This document shows, in pieces, positions 43,793-51,759 of a DNA stretch of 64,000 nucleotides (position 1 is its first letter; each line of letters begins with the position of its first letter). Position numbers and translations under genes: made by a program. The notes below the pieces were generated by a model. That model saw only the letters and a program-made list of their open reading frames with translations, ran no database searches and was not told the DNA's origin. The stretch comes from Tenacibaculum finnmarkense genomovar ulcerans (GTDB taxonomy: Bacteria > Bacteroidota > Bacteroidia > Flavobacteriales > Flavobacteriaceae): assembly GCF_900239495.1 (NCBI RefSeq), contig NZ_OENE01000004.1, forward strand, positions 251,218 to 315,217. The letters are read 5' to 3'.

Positions 43793-45820
43793 ATGAATAA
43801 ACCAATACTAAATATCGGTATTTTAGCACATGTCGATGCTGGAAAAACAACATTAACAGAACATTTTTTATACAATTCAGGAGCAATTAGAACCCTTGGA
43901 AGTGTAGATAAAGGCTCTACAAGTACTGATAGTTTAGCGCTTGAAAAAGAACGTGGAATTTCTATAAAAGCCGCCACCACATCATTTGATTGGAAAGGCG
44001 TTAAAATTAATTTAATTGACACACCGGGTCACGTTGATTTTTCGAGCGAAGTAGAGCGAGCACTCTGTGTAGTTGATGCTGTTGTTTTAGTGGTTTCTGC
44101 TGTCGAAGGCGTGCAAGCCCACACCTTAAATATTTGGGATTCCTTACAAGAATTACAAATTCCGACCATTATTTTTATCAATAAAATAGATAGGCAAGGA
44201 GCCGATGCCGAAACGGTAATTACGCAATTAGAAACCGATTTAAAAGCAAAGCCCGTTGTGTTATACGCTTCTGAAAATGATGGTTTGCTAGAAGCGAATA
44301 TTTCGGCGATTTTTAATATTTCTTCGGATAATAAAGCAGCAGTGGCAACTTCAGAGATCAGAGAAAAAACAATGGAACATTTAGTAGAGGCGGACGAAAA
44401 TTTACTAGTCTCTTTTTTAAATGATGAAAAAATAACTGATGAAACCTATTTAAAAAGCATCCGAAATTTAACTATTGATGCAAAAATTACACCTGTTTAT
44501 ACAGGAATTGCTAAAAATAACTTGGGTGTAACCGAATTGTTAGATGGAATTATCGCTTTTTGTCCGATATCAGAAAAAACAGAAATAGCATCATCAGAAA
44601 AAATAGCAGAAACAGCACTTTCAGCCTATGTTTTTAAGTTAGAACATCATAAGGTTTTTGGGGCAATGGCACATGTAAAAGTTTTTTCAGGCGAATTATC
44701 TTCTAAAATAACGGTGTACAATTATACTCAGGAATTAGAAACAAAAATAAATCAAACTAAGCAATTAGAACAAACAAAATATGTTGATAATATTGTTTTA
44801 AAAGCGGGTGATATTGGTGTAATTACAGGAGTTTTAGGAACAAAAGCAGGCGATATTTTAGGAAACCCCGATAAAATCCCTACACTTCCGCAATTGCATA
44901 TTCCGGTGCTTACCGTTGAGGTTATTCCTGAAAAAAATGAAGATTATAATGCCTTGGCACAGGCTTTAGAGCAATTAGACAGCGAAGACCCTTCGTTAAA
45001 ATTTAAATGGTTTAAGGTAGAAAAAGAATTGCAATTGCTGTTAATGGGGCAGATGCAAATTGAAATATTAGCCCATGTTTTAAAAGAACGTTTTGATATT
45101 TCGGCAACTTTTACCGACCCACAAGTGGTGTATAAAGAAACTATCAGTAAAAAAGCCGAAGGTTATATTCGTTATTGGATGCCAAAACCTTGTTGGGCAA
45201 TTATGACGTTTTTAATCGAGCCTGCGCCTTTAAATTCGGGGGTTAGTTATAGTAGTATTGTTTCTCAAAATGATGTGCATATAAAATATCAAAATGAAAT
45301 AGCCCGAACCATTCCAAAAGCATTGGCACAAGGAATTTTAGGCTGGGAGGTTACCGATGTAAAAATTACGCTTATAAAAGGGGAAGACCATAATATACAT
45401 TCTCGTCCTGGTGATTTTAATTTAGCAACTCCGATGGGGCTTATGCAAGGTTTAAAAAAGGGGGGAACGCATTTATTAGAACCAATTTTAAGTTTTGAAA
45501 TAAAGGCAAATGAGGCGTTATTAGGAAAAGTAGCCTCTGAATTAAGCACCCGAAGAGCTACTTTTGATACGCCAGAATTTTCAGGCGATACCTTTAGTTT
45601 AAAAGGAAAAATTCCTGTAGCTACTTCCTTAGATTTTAGCATTAAATTAAATACCATATCTAGCGGGAAATTACGCTTGCGTTTGCAATTTTATGGCTAT
45701 GATGTTTGCCCTAAAAATGAAGGAACACACCGAGATTATAAAGGCGTAAATCCACTAGATGAAGCCCAATGGATTTTACATAGACGTGGTGCTTATAAAG
45801 CGGATGAACGCGTAATGTAA
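43793..45820 (+). CDS. Tet(M)-like ribosomal protection GTPase (EF-G family)
   Basis: 675 residues. The G domain has G1 AHVDAGKTTLTEH, DTPGHVDFSSEVERAL and INKIDRQGAD; the pattern (ILAHVDAGKTTLTE with SVDKGSTSTD and ERGISIKAA) is that of ribosomal protection proteins rather than EF-G or LepA. Domains IV and V follow, with ARTIPKALAQGILGW and STRRATFDTPEFSG; LRLRLQFYGYDVCPKNEGTHRDYKGVNPLDEAQWILH (in part FYGYDVCPKNEG) ends the chain. Relatives of this type are often chromosomal; whether it protects against tetracycline or another ribosome ligand is not shown. Confidence 0.88.
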   Translation: MNKPILNIGILAHVDAGKTTLTEHFLYNSGAIRTLGSVDKGSTSTDSLALEKERGISIKAATTSFDWKGVKINLIDTPGHVDFSSEVERALCVVDAVVLVVSAVEGVQAHTLNIWDSLQELQIPTIIFINKIDRQGADAETVITQLETDLKAKPVVLYASENDGLLEANISAIFNISSDNKAAVATSEIREKTMEHLVEADENLLVSFLNDEKITDETYLKSIRNLTIDAKITPVYTGIAKNNLGVTELLDGIIAFCPISEKTEIASSEKIAETALSAYVFKLEHHKVFGAMAHVKVFSGELSSKITVYNYTQELETKINQTKQLEQTKYVDNIVLKAGDIGVITGVLGTKAGDILGNPDKIPTLPQLHIPVLTVEVIPEKNEDYNALAQALEQLDSEDPSLKFKWFKVEKELQLLLMGQMQIEILAHVLKERFDISATFTDPQVVYKETISKKAEGYIRYWMPKPCWAIMTFLIEPAPLNSGVSYSSIVSQNDVHIKYQNEIARTIPKALAQGILGWEVTDVKITLIKGEDHNIHSRPGDFNLATPMGLMQGLKKGGTHLLEPILSFEIKANEALLGKVASELSTRRATFDTPEFSGDTFSLKGKIPVATSLDFSIKLNTISSGKLRLRLQFYGYDVCPKNEGTHRDYKGVNPLDEAQWILHRRGAYKADERVM

Positions 45821-45863
45821 CGACGCAATTCATCGCATTTTTCATATTAAAAAAGCTACAAAA

Positions 45864-46568
45864 TTACAAAGCAGTCAAATCTAAATTTAAAAAATTTAAA
45901 AGGGCTGTTTTGTTTTTAATATAAATGATTTTTTTAGGTATTGTAATCCAATTATTATCTTTAAAAATTTTAAGACTTCTCCCCAAACTTTCTCGTGAGG
46001 TACCAATAACATTTGCCAAATCATCTCTAGTTAAATTAATACCGTTATTTTGTTCCTTTTCAGGGTTGAATTTATGGTCTAGTAATATTAAAAAAATGGC
46101 TAATCGGGCATTTTGATCTTTTTGAGCTAACAAGGCAATTGTGTTTGCTAGCACCCCAAACTCATGGCTAATATTCTTGATAAAAGCTTCTTTAAGAGTC
46201 GGAATTTTATGTAGTAACATTCTAAAGTTTTTTTCAGAAATAAAATTAAGAACCACATCGTCTAGCGCCTGACAAGAATCCTGATAACGCTCTTCGCCTA
46301 ATAAAGCATGGTATCCTAATAAATCACCCGCTGTATAAATATAAAATATTTGATTATCGCCACTAAACCCTTTTTTAAATTTTTTAGCACGCCCTTCTTT
46401 AATTTGAAATATCCCTGTTGGAATTGCATTTTCAATAAATAAATTAGCACCTTTTTTAATATGCCAAGGCTCTAAAACAGTCGCTAATAATTGTAAATCT
46501 TCTTTTTTTAAGCCCTCAAATAAGAGGTTACTTTGGAAATCAAACTGTGTAAAAAAATTTTTCATCAT
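45864..46568 (-). CDS. Crp/Fnr-family transcription regulator
   Basis: 234 residues. Residues 15-130 form a cyclic-nucleotide-binding-like jelly roll (GIFQIKEGRAKKF, YTAGDLLGYHALLGE), without the Cys cluster of Fnr and without an obvious cAMP phosphate-binding RxAT motif. A dimer helix follows, then a winged helix (residues 180-230) with NLTRDDLANVIGTSRESLGRSLKIF, where Arg and Glu of SRESLGR face DNA. It is divergent from the gene at 46657 across a region with a perfect palindrome, so it probably controls itself and that neighbour. Confidence 0.92.
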   Translation of the reverse strand: MMKNFFTQFDFQSNLLFEGLKKEDLQLLATVLEPWHIKKGANLFIENAIPTGIFQIKEGRAKKFKKGFSGDNQIFYIYTAGDLLGYHALLGEERYQDSCQALDDVVLNFISEKNFRMLLHKIPTLKEAFIKNISHEFGVLANTIALLAQKDQNARLAIFLILLDHKFNPEKEQNNGINLTRDDLANVIGTSRESLGRSLKIFKDNNWITIPKKIIYIKNKTALLNFLNLDLTAL

Positions 46569-46582
46569 TAAAATATATCAAT

Positions 46583-46626
46583 AAATGTAATAAATATTAT
46601 TTTTAAATGTAATATTTGTTACATTT
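46583..46626. promoter_or_regulatory. Tandem operator for the Crp/Fnr regulator
   Basis: Bases 46605-46626 form AAATGTAA-N6-TTACATTT, perfect half-sites. Bases 46583-46604 form a second, weaker site: AAATGTAA-N6-TTATTTTT (six of eight in the right half). The two are exactly 22 bases apart, two helical turns. The right half overlaps the rightward -7 element at 46620, and the far left half overlaps a leftward TACATTTA. Confidence 0.75.
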
Positions 46627-46627
46627 G
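46620..46627 (+). promoter_or_regulatory. -7 promoter element of the gene at 46657
   Basis: TACATTTG, an exact TAnnTTTG, embedded in the right half-site of the operator; a bound regulator would block it. Confidence 0.6.
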
Positions 46628-46656
46628 TACTTTGTTTAGTATTTTGTTTTTAGAGA

Positions 46657-47001
46657 ATGAATTTAAAATATATTATAATAGCACTTGTTTTTTTTCTGAT
46701 ACCAGAGGTTTCGGAAAGCTTGCTGTTGGGTAATTTTATTCCTTGCAATACTACTGAAAATTTAAGTAATAAATGGCTTGAAGAAGAAACTGAACTAGAA
46801 AGTGTATCGGCATTATCTGAAAAAAAAACAATAGAATCAGGAAATTCTTCTGGTGGGGCTAATACTGTTTTTATAAAACCAAAAAATCCATTTATTTTTC
46901 ACGATTATTATATTCCTCTTTTTATTGATTTTGAGTTTTGTGTTTTCACCCCTAAAAATGCAAAGTATATTGAATATTGTTCGTTAAAAATTCCTTGTTA
47001 A
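46657..47001 (+). CDS. Small unknown protein next to the Crp/Fnr regulator
   Basis: 114 residues. A hydrophobic N-terminus (residues 4-16, KYIIIALVFFLIP) looks like a signal peptide or anchor; the rest has SSGGANTVFIKPKNPFIFHDYYIPLF and four scattered Cys. I do not recognise a family. The start is the first ATG after a promoter that carries the regulator's operator, which supports real expression. It precedes the dab genes but is separated from them by 335 bases with a repeat. Confidence 0.6.
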   Translation: MNLKYIIIALVFFLIPEVSESLLLGNFIPCNTTENLSNKWLEEETELESVSALSEKKTIESGNSSGGANTVFIKPKNPFIFHDYYIPLFIDFEFCVFTPKNAKYIEYCSLKIPC

Positions 47002-47032
47002 TTTAAATTTTACATTCTTCTTATTTTTTCTT

Positions 47033-47202
47033 AGAGCCTGTTTTAAATACTTTAAAAGTTTGGCTGAATTTATTTCAGCATCGCATAATATGGTAAAAAA
47101 CTGCCACAAATCAGCATGTAAAACTGAAAAAAAACCCCTTTGATGGTTCTATTTTTTACTTTTAGCGATAAAATTTTTTTAGATAAAATTTAAACAGGCT
47201 CT
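47033..47202. repeat. Outer dispersed element with a different interior
   Basis: Terminal inverted repeats AGAGCCTGTTTTAAAT and AATTTAAACAGGCTCT. The interior has GGCTGAATTTATTTCAGC, ATCGCATAATATGG and ACTGCCACAAATCAGC, shared in part with 340-400 and 11960-12010, and differs from the interiors at 23829 and 40639. Confidence 0.8.
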
Positions 47203-47289
47203 TAACCACTTACCTTCTTAATTTTCTTAATTTTTTGAATTTCAATAGTTCAACTCCTTGTAACTTCTTTTAAGTCAGGGTGGTTGCTG

Positions 47290-47308
47290 GTGGTTTTTAT
47301 AAAACCAC
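47290..47308 (+). promoter_or_regulatory. Hairpin before dabA
   Basis: Perfect eight-pair stem GTGGTTTT/AAAACCAC with a TAT loop, 27 bases before the dabA start. It has no T-run and may be a leader structure or simply chance in A+T-rich DNA. Confidence 0.4.
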
Positions 47309-47335
47309 ATTGATTTTCAATATAAATACACAAAA

Positions 47336-49843
47336 ATGTCTACAAAAAAAGCCGTTTTTGATGAAGCATTTACGCTACATCAACTCAAGCACTTTTTACC
47401 TGCACAAGCACCCTTAAAAGATTTTGTGCATCACAATACATTACACGCTTTTCAAGAGTTAGAGTTTTTTAAAGCACTACGAGTTTCTTCTACTATTTTT
47501 GGTAATCGAACATTATTACCGCTATCTAATTATAGAAAAAAGTATAAAAATGGCGAAATTAACGATCAAATTATTAATGAAATAATTACCGTTAAAAAAG
47601 GTAAAAATCAAATTGATGACTGGCGTAAAAAGATGTTCAACTTAGAAGAACCTGTTTTTATAAATCCAAGAATTGGACAATTAAGAGCACATTGGCAAAG
47701 CGATTACAGCATCGATATGGATGCAATGGTTCGTCCAAAATTAATTCGACTTATTAACGCCTACCTAGATCAAGGAATTGCAATTAAAGGATTTCCTAAG
47801 CAAGCAGATGGTTTACTAAACACCATTATTGAAATTCAAGAACATAGCTATGCAAAGGTTTTTAATTCAAAAAGAGCCATAAAACTTCTTTATAAAAAAG
47901 AGAAATCATTGTCGGATATACTGTGTTTAATTGTAGGTGATCAGCGCTATTATGAGCAATATTTGCTAGATCAACAATACACACATCCAGGAATATCGGG
48001 TATGGTTTGTGCCATTGAAAAAAAACCTGATGCGCTGTATGCAGCACGTCCAATTTTGTTGTTTGAATTTATTTATTTAGAATTATTACTAGAGCTTGAA
48101 GCCTTAGAATTATCGGTAAATAAAAATTTTAGACCACTAGCAATCGGTGCCGATTTTGCGCCTGAAGATATTTTTAGAGAGGTTAAAACTACTGATTACT
48201 GGGAGGTTTTAGAATTATGGCACACCTCATTTGAATTGATGTTTCACGACCAAGTTTTGGCGGGAATAAAATATTCAAAAAAGGAAGAATTAACAGCGAT
48301 AAAAACACAAGCATTTTTTTGTATTGACGACAGAGAAGAGAGTATCCGAAGAAATATTGAGTTATTATTTCCTGAATGTCAAACTTTTGGAACACCTGCT
48401 CATTTTAATATTTTAGCAAAATTTAAACCCGAAAAAGCGAAGTTTGCGACTCAGATTTGCCCTTCATCGGCATCTCCAAAGCACTTAATTAAAGAAGTAA
48501 ATAGAAAAACAACATTTAAAACCGATATACATTTTAATAACAATACCCATGGTTTTTTTGTTGGATTTATAGTTTCTCAAACCGTTGGATTTTGGTCTAG
48601 CTTTAAATTATTACTTAATATTTTTAATCCGAAGAAAAGTGTAGGACAGTATAGCGCCGAAAGCGATCACATGGATTATAATTCAACCTTAATTTATGAA
48701 AATAAAAATAATTTAAAGGATGAAAAAGATGATTTAGAGGATAATTTAATTGTAGGATTTACCTTATCAGAAATGATAAAAATGGTAAAAGAAGAGCTGT
48801 TTAATACAGGGTTAACTAAAAATTTTATGCCCTTAGTTTATTTTTTTGGTCATGGCGGAAGTAGTACAAATAACCCCTATTTTGCTGGGTATAACTGTGG
48901 TGCTTGTGCAGGGCGACCAAGTACGGTAAACGCTCGGTTATTTGCTCAAATGGCAAACCGAAAAGACCTTCGAAAAGCGCTTGTAAAACAGGGCATAATA
49001 ATTCCTGAAAGCACCCATTTTGTTGGGGCATATCACGATACTACCCAAGATACTTTTGATTATTTTGACCAAGAATTGATTCCTGAAATATTGGCTACAG
49101 CACATGCAAAAAATAAAGAAAAATTTGAAGCAGGGTTAGCGATGAATGCCAAAGAACGTGCGCGTCAATTTTTGTTAATTAACACAAAAAAAACACCTAA
49201 AAAAGTACATAAAATTGTTAAAAAAAGAGCCTTATCTCTTTTTGAACCTCGTCCTGAATATAATCATTCAAACAATGCGTTGTTTATTGTGGGGCATCGA
49301 AATTTAACTAGAAATTTATTTTTAGATCAGCGAGCTTTTTTAAATTCTTATGATTATAAATCGGATGCAGATGGAGCGCTTTTAGCCAATATACTAAGCG
49401 CAGGAACAGGGGTTGCAGGCGGAATAAACTTAGAATATTTTTTTTCTACGGTAGATAATGAAAAGCTTGGTGCAGGTTCAAAATTACCACAAAATGTAAT
49501 GGGATTGTATTCGGTAGCCAATGGCGTAAAGGGCGATTTAAGACCTGGTTTGCCATATCAAATGATTGATGTTCATGACCCGGTACGCATTTTGACAATT
49601 GTAGAACAAAAACCAGAAATAGTACTCAAAGTACTCAAAGCAAATCCTGATACTTTTGGATGGTACGATAAAGGTTGGATGAAATTAGCGGTTTACAATC
49701 CTTTTAATAAGGAGCTTTATATTTTGGTAAATGGCAGTTTTCAAATATACCATCCGATTCAAAAAGTGGTTCCTAAAATTGAGAATTTCGAGCGATTTAT
49801 TGAAAGTTCTTCTAATAATTTACCTATTCATCAATTTAATTAA
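47336..49843 (+). CDS. dabA: DabA, DUF2309 zinc subunit of an inorganic-carbon uptake complex
   Basis: 835 residues. DabA is a peripheral protein with a beta-carbonic-anhydrase-like site that, with DabB, hydrates CO2 vectorially to bicarbonate. The four zinc-site residues are all visible: Cys329 and Asp331 in FFCIDDREESIRR, His506 in FFGHGGSST, and Cys521 in YNCGACAGRPS; the 15-residue His-Cys spacing equals that of characterised DabA. The N-terminus has APLKDFVHHNTLHAFQ, the C-terminus DLRPGLPYQMIDVHDPVRI. dabB starts 11 bases after the stop. Confidence 0.95.
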   Translation: MSTKKAVFDEAFTLHQLKHFLPAQAPLKDFVHHNTLHAFQELEFFKALRVSSTIFGNRTLLPLSNYRKKYKNGEINDQIINEIITVKKGKNQIDDWRKKMFNLEEPVFINPRIGQLRAHWQSDYSIDMDAMVRPKLIRLINAYLDQGIAIKGFPKQADGLLNTIIEIQEHSYAKVFNSKRAIKLLYKKEKSLSDILCLIVGDQRYYEQYLLDQQYTHPGISGMVCAIEKKPDALYAARPILLFEFIYLELLLELEALELSVNKNFRPLAIGADFAPEDIFREVKTTDYWEVLELWHTSFELMFHDQVLAGIKYSKKEELTAIKTQAFFCIDDREESIRRNIELLFPECQTFGTPAHFNILAKFKPEKAKFATQICPSSASPKHLIKEVNRKTTFKTDIHFNNNTHGFFVGFIVSQTVGFWSSFKLLLNIFNPKKSVGQYSAESDHMDYNSTLIYENKNNLKDEKDDLEDNLIVGFTLSEMIKMVKEELFNTGLTKNFMPLVYFFGHGGSSTNNPYFAGYNCGACAGRPSTVNARLFAQMANRKDLRKALVKQGIIIPESTHFVGAYHDTTQDTFDYFDQELIPEILATAHAKNKEKFEAGLAMNAKERARQFLLINTKKTPKKVHKIVKKRALSLFEPRPEYNHSNNALFIVGHRNLTRNLFLDQRAFLNSYDYKSDADGALLANILSAGTGVAGGINLEYFFSTVDNEKLGAGSKLPQNVMGLYSVANGVKGDLRPGLPYQMIDVHDPVRILTIVEQKPEIVLKVLKANPDTFGWYDKGWMKLAVYNPFNKELYILVNGSFQIYHPIQKVVPKIENFERFIESSSNNLPIHQFN

Positions 49844-49853
49844 GTAGCGCACA

Positions 49854-51719
49854 ATGGAACAATTATTACCTTTATTTCTATTAATTCCTTTCTTAGGATT
49901 TGTAGTGAGTCTTATCATCCCTAGTAAAAATGAAAAAGGCATTTTTTTATCAATGGCTATTCCCGCAGGGCTTCAAGTATTTTTTGGAATTGGCTTTATT
50001 TTTTATTGGCTACTTTTTAATCAAAATACGTTAAATATTAAAGAAATAACACTTTATAGCACAGGTGATTATAGCTTTTTTATTGATTTATTATTCGATA
50101 AAGTTACCGCAACTTATTTAATGATGTCTAGTACGCTAACCTTTATGATTGCGATGTTCAGCCGAGGATATATGCATAAAGACAATGGTTTTAAGCGGTA
50201 TTTTACCACTATGATTTTGTATTTTTTTGGTGTTCAGGTAATTATTTTCTCAGGAAATTTTGAAACCATGTTTATCGGTTGGGAAATTTTAGGATTGTCA
50301 TCATTTTTATTAATTGCGTATTATCGAGATAGGTATTTGCCTGTTAGAAATGCCTTTAAAGTATTTTCAATGTATCGATTGGCAGACATCGGTATTTTAT
50401 TAGCCATGTGGTTTATGCATCATTTATTTCATGAAAATGTAACTTTTATACAGTTGTTAAATCCTGAATTTGTGCAAAATCATATTGCTGGAAATATGGG
50501 TGTTGCTATTATGGTTTCTTTTGCGATTATGTTGGCTGCTTCAATTAAATCGGCGCAATTTCCTTTTTCATCTTGGTTGCCAAGAGCTATGGAAGGACCA
50601 ACACCTTCTAGCTCTATTTTTTATGGCTCGATTGCTGTTCATATTGGTGTTTATCTGATGTTAAGAACCTATCCTTTTTGGCACCACATACCCTTTATTC
50701 AGGTTAATGTAATACTCTTAGGCTTGGTTACAACGCTTGTTTCTACAACAATTGCAAGGGTTCAATTTTCAATTAAAGGTCAAATTGCCTATTCGTCTCT
50801 TGCTCAAATAGGAATTATGATGGTGGAAGTGGCATTGGGCTTTGAAACCTTAGCCTTGTTACATTTAACAGGAAATGCTTTTTTACGTTCGTACCAATTA
50901 TTAATTAGCCCTTCTATTGTAACATATAAATTAAGAGATCAGTTTTTTAATTATAAACAAAAGGGTTTTAAACCGATGGGTGCTTGGCAAAAAAAATTAT
51001 ACAACACCTTGTATGTTTTCGGGCTTAAAGAATTTCATATGGATACCTATATTTATAACTATTTGTGGTTTCCTTTTAAAAAATTAGGCGATAAATTTTC
51101 TAATTTAAATACCAAAACGGCGCTTATACTATTTGCTTTAATTGGAGGCGTAGCAGGATATATTTTATCTTTTTATGAGTATGATCACTTCATTTTTAAA
51201 CAGTATTTACCCGATGTATTTGGTTTAATTGCCCTAATTTTTGTGTTGCGAGCATTCACCATTCGAAAGCATCCGTATGGCGCTTGGATTTTATTAATTC
51301 TTAACCATTTTTTAATTGCCTTAGCAATATCGTTCAATGAACATTTTGAGTATATCGAAATTGTTTTTTACCTCTCAGGTGTGGTTGTATCGGGAGTGGT
51401 AGGGCTTGTTGTTTTGTACAAATTAGCAAAGCAAGAAAAATACAGTTTAGACGATTACTACGGGCATGCTATTGAGCATAAATACAAAGCAATTATTTTT
51501 TTAATAAGCGCAATTGCCTTAGGAGGTTTTCCTATTACCACAACATTTTTAGGCGAAGATTTACTGTTTTCTCATGTGCGTATAAATCAACCTTTTTTTA
51601 TGGGGATGCTTGCCGTCAATTATGTAGTATCAGGTATTTCGATAATGAGAATTTACGCCAGAATATTTTTAGGACCTAACCACAAATGGTCTAATGCTGA
51701 AGCTAGAAGATCGGCTTAA
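49854..51719 (+). CDS. dabB: DabB, NuoL-like membrane subunit
   Basis: 621 residues, about 14-16 membrane helices. It belongs to the proton-pumping quinone oxidoreductase/antiporter (NuoL/MrpA) family: FIGWEILGLSSFLLIAYY, then MLAASIKSAQFPFSSWLPRAMEGPTPSS (in part AQFPFSSWLPRAMEGP) with the conserved Lys and the amphipathic region. It is thought to supply cation-coupled energy to DabA. The C-terminal third (from about residue 400) adds helices beyond the shortest DabB forms. It lies between dabA and sulP. Confidence 0.92.
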   Translation: MEQLLPLFLLIPFLGFVVSLIIPSKNEKGIFLSMAIPAGLQVFFGIGFIFYWLLFNQNTLNIKEITLYSTGDYSFFIDLLFDKVTATYLMMSSTLTFMIAMFSRGYMHKDNGFKRYFTTMILYFFGVQVIIFSGNFETMFIGWEILGLSSFLLIAYYRDRYLPVRNAFKVFSMYRLADIGILLAMWFMHHLFHENVTFIQLLNPEFVQNHIAGNMGVAIMVSFAIMLAASIKSAQFPFSSWLPRAMEGPTPSSSIFYGSIAVHIGVYLMLRTYPFWHHIPFIQVNVILLGLVTTLVSTTIARVQFSIKGQIAYSSLAQIGIMMVEVALGFETLALLHLTGNAFLRSYQLLISPSIVTYKLRDQFFNYKQKGFKPMGAWQKKLYNTLYVFGLKEFHMDTYIYNYLWFPFKKLGDKFSNLNTKTALILFALIGGVAGYILSFYEYDHFIFKQYLPDVFGLIALIFVLRAFTIRKHPYGAWILLILNHFLIALAISFNEHFEYIEIVFYLSGVVVSGVVGLVVLYKLAKQEKYSLDDYYGHAIEHKYKAIIFLISAIALGGFPITTTFLGEDLLFSHVRINQPFFMGMLAVNYVVSGISIMRIYARIFLGPNHKWSNAEARRSA

Positions 51720-51759
51720 AGAAACAATTAAAATAAATTTTAAATTAAAAACATATATA

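Noticed and set aside
51694..51759. Upstream ATG for the SulP gene inside dabB
   Set aside because: The extra 22 residues are charged, unlike SulP N-termini, and overlap dabB; the ATG at 51760 fits better.
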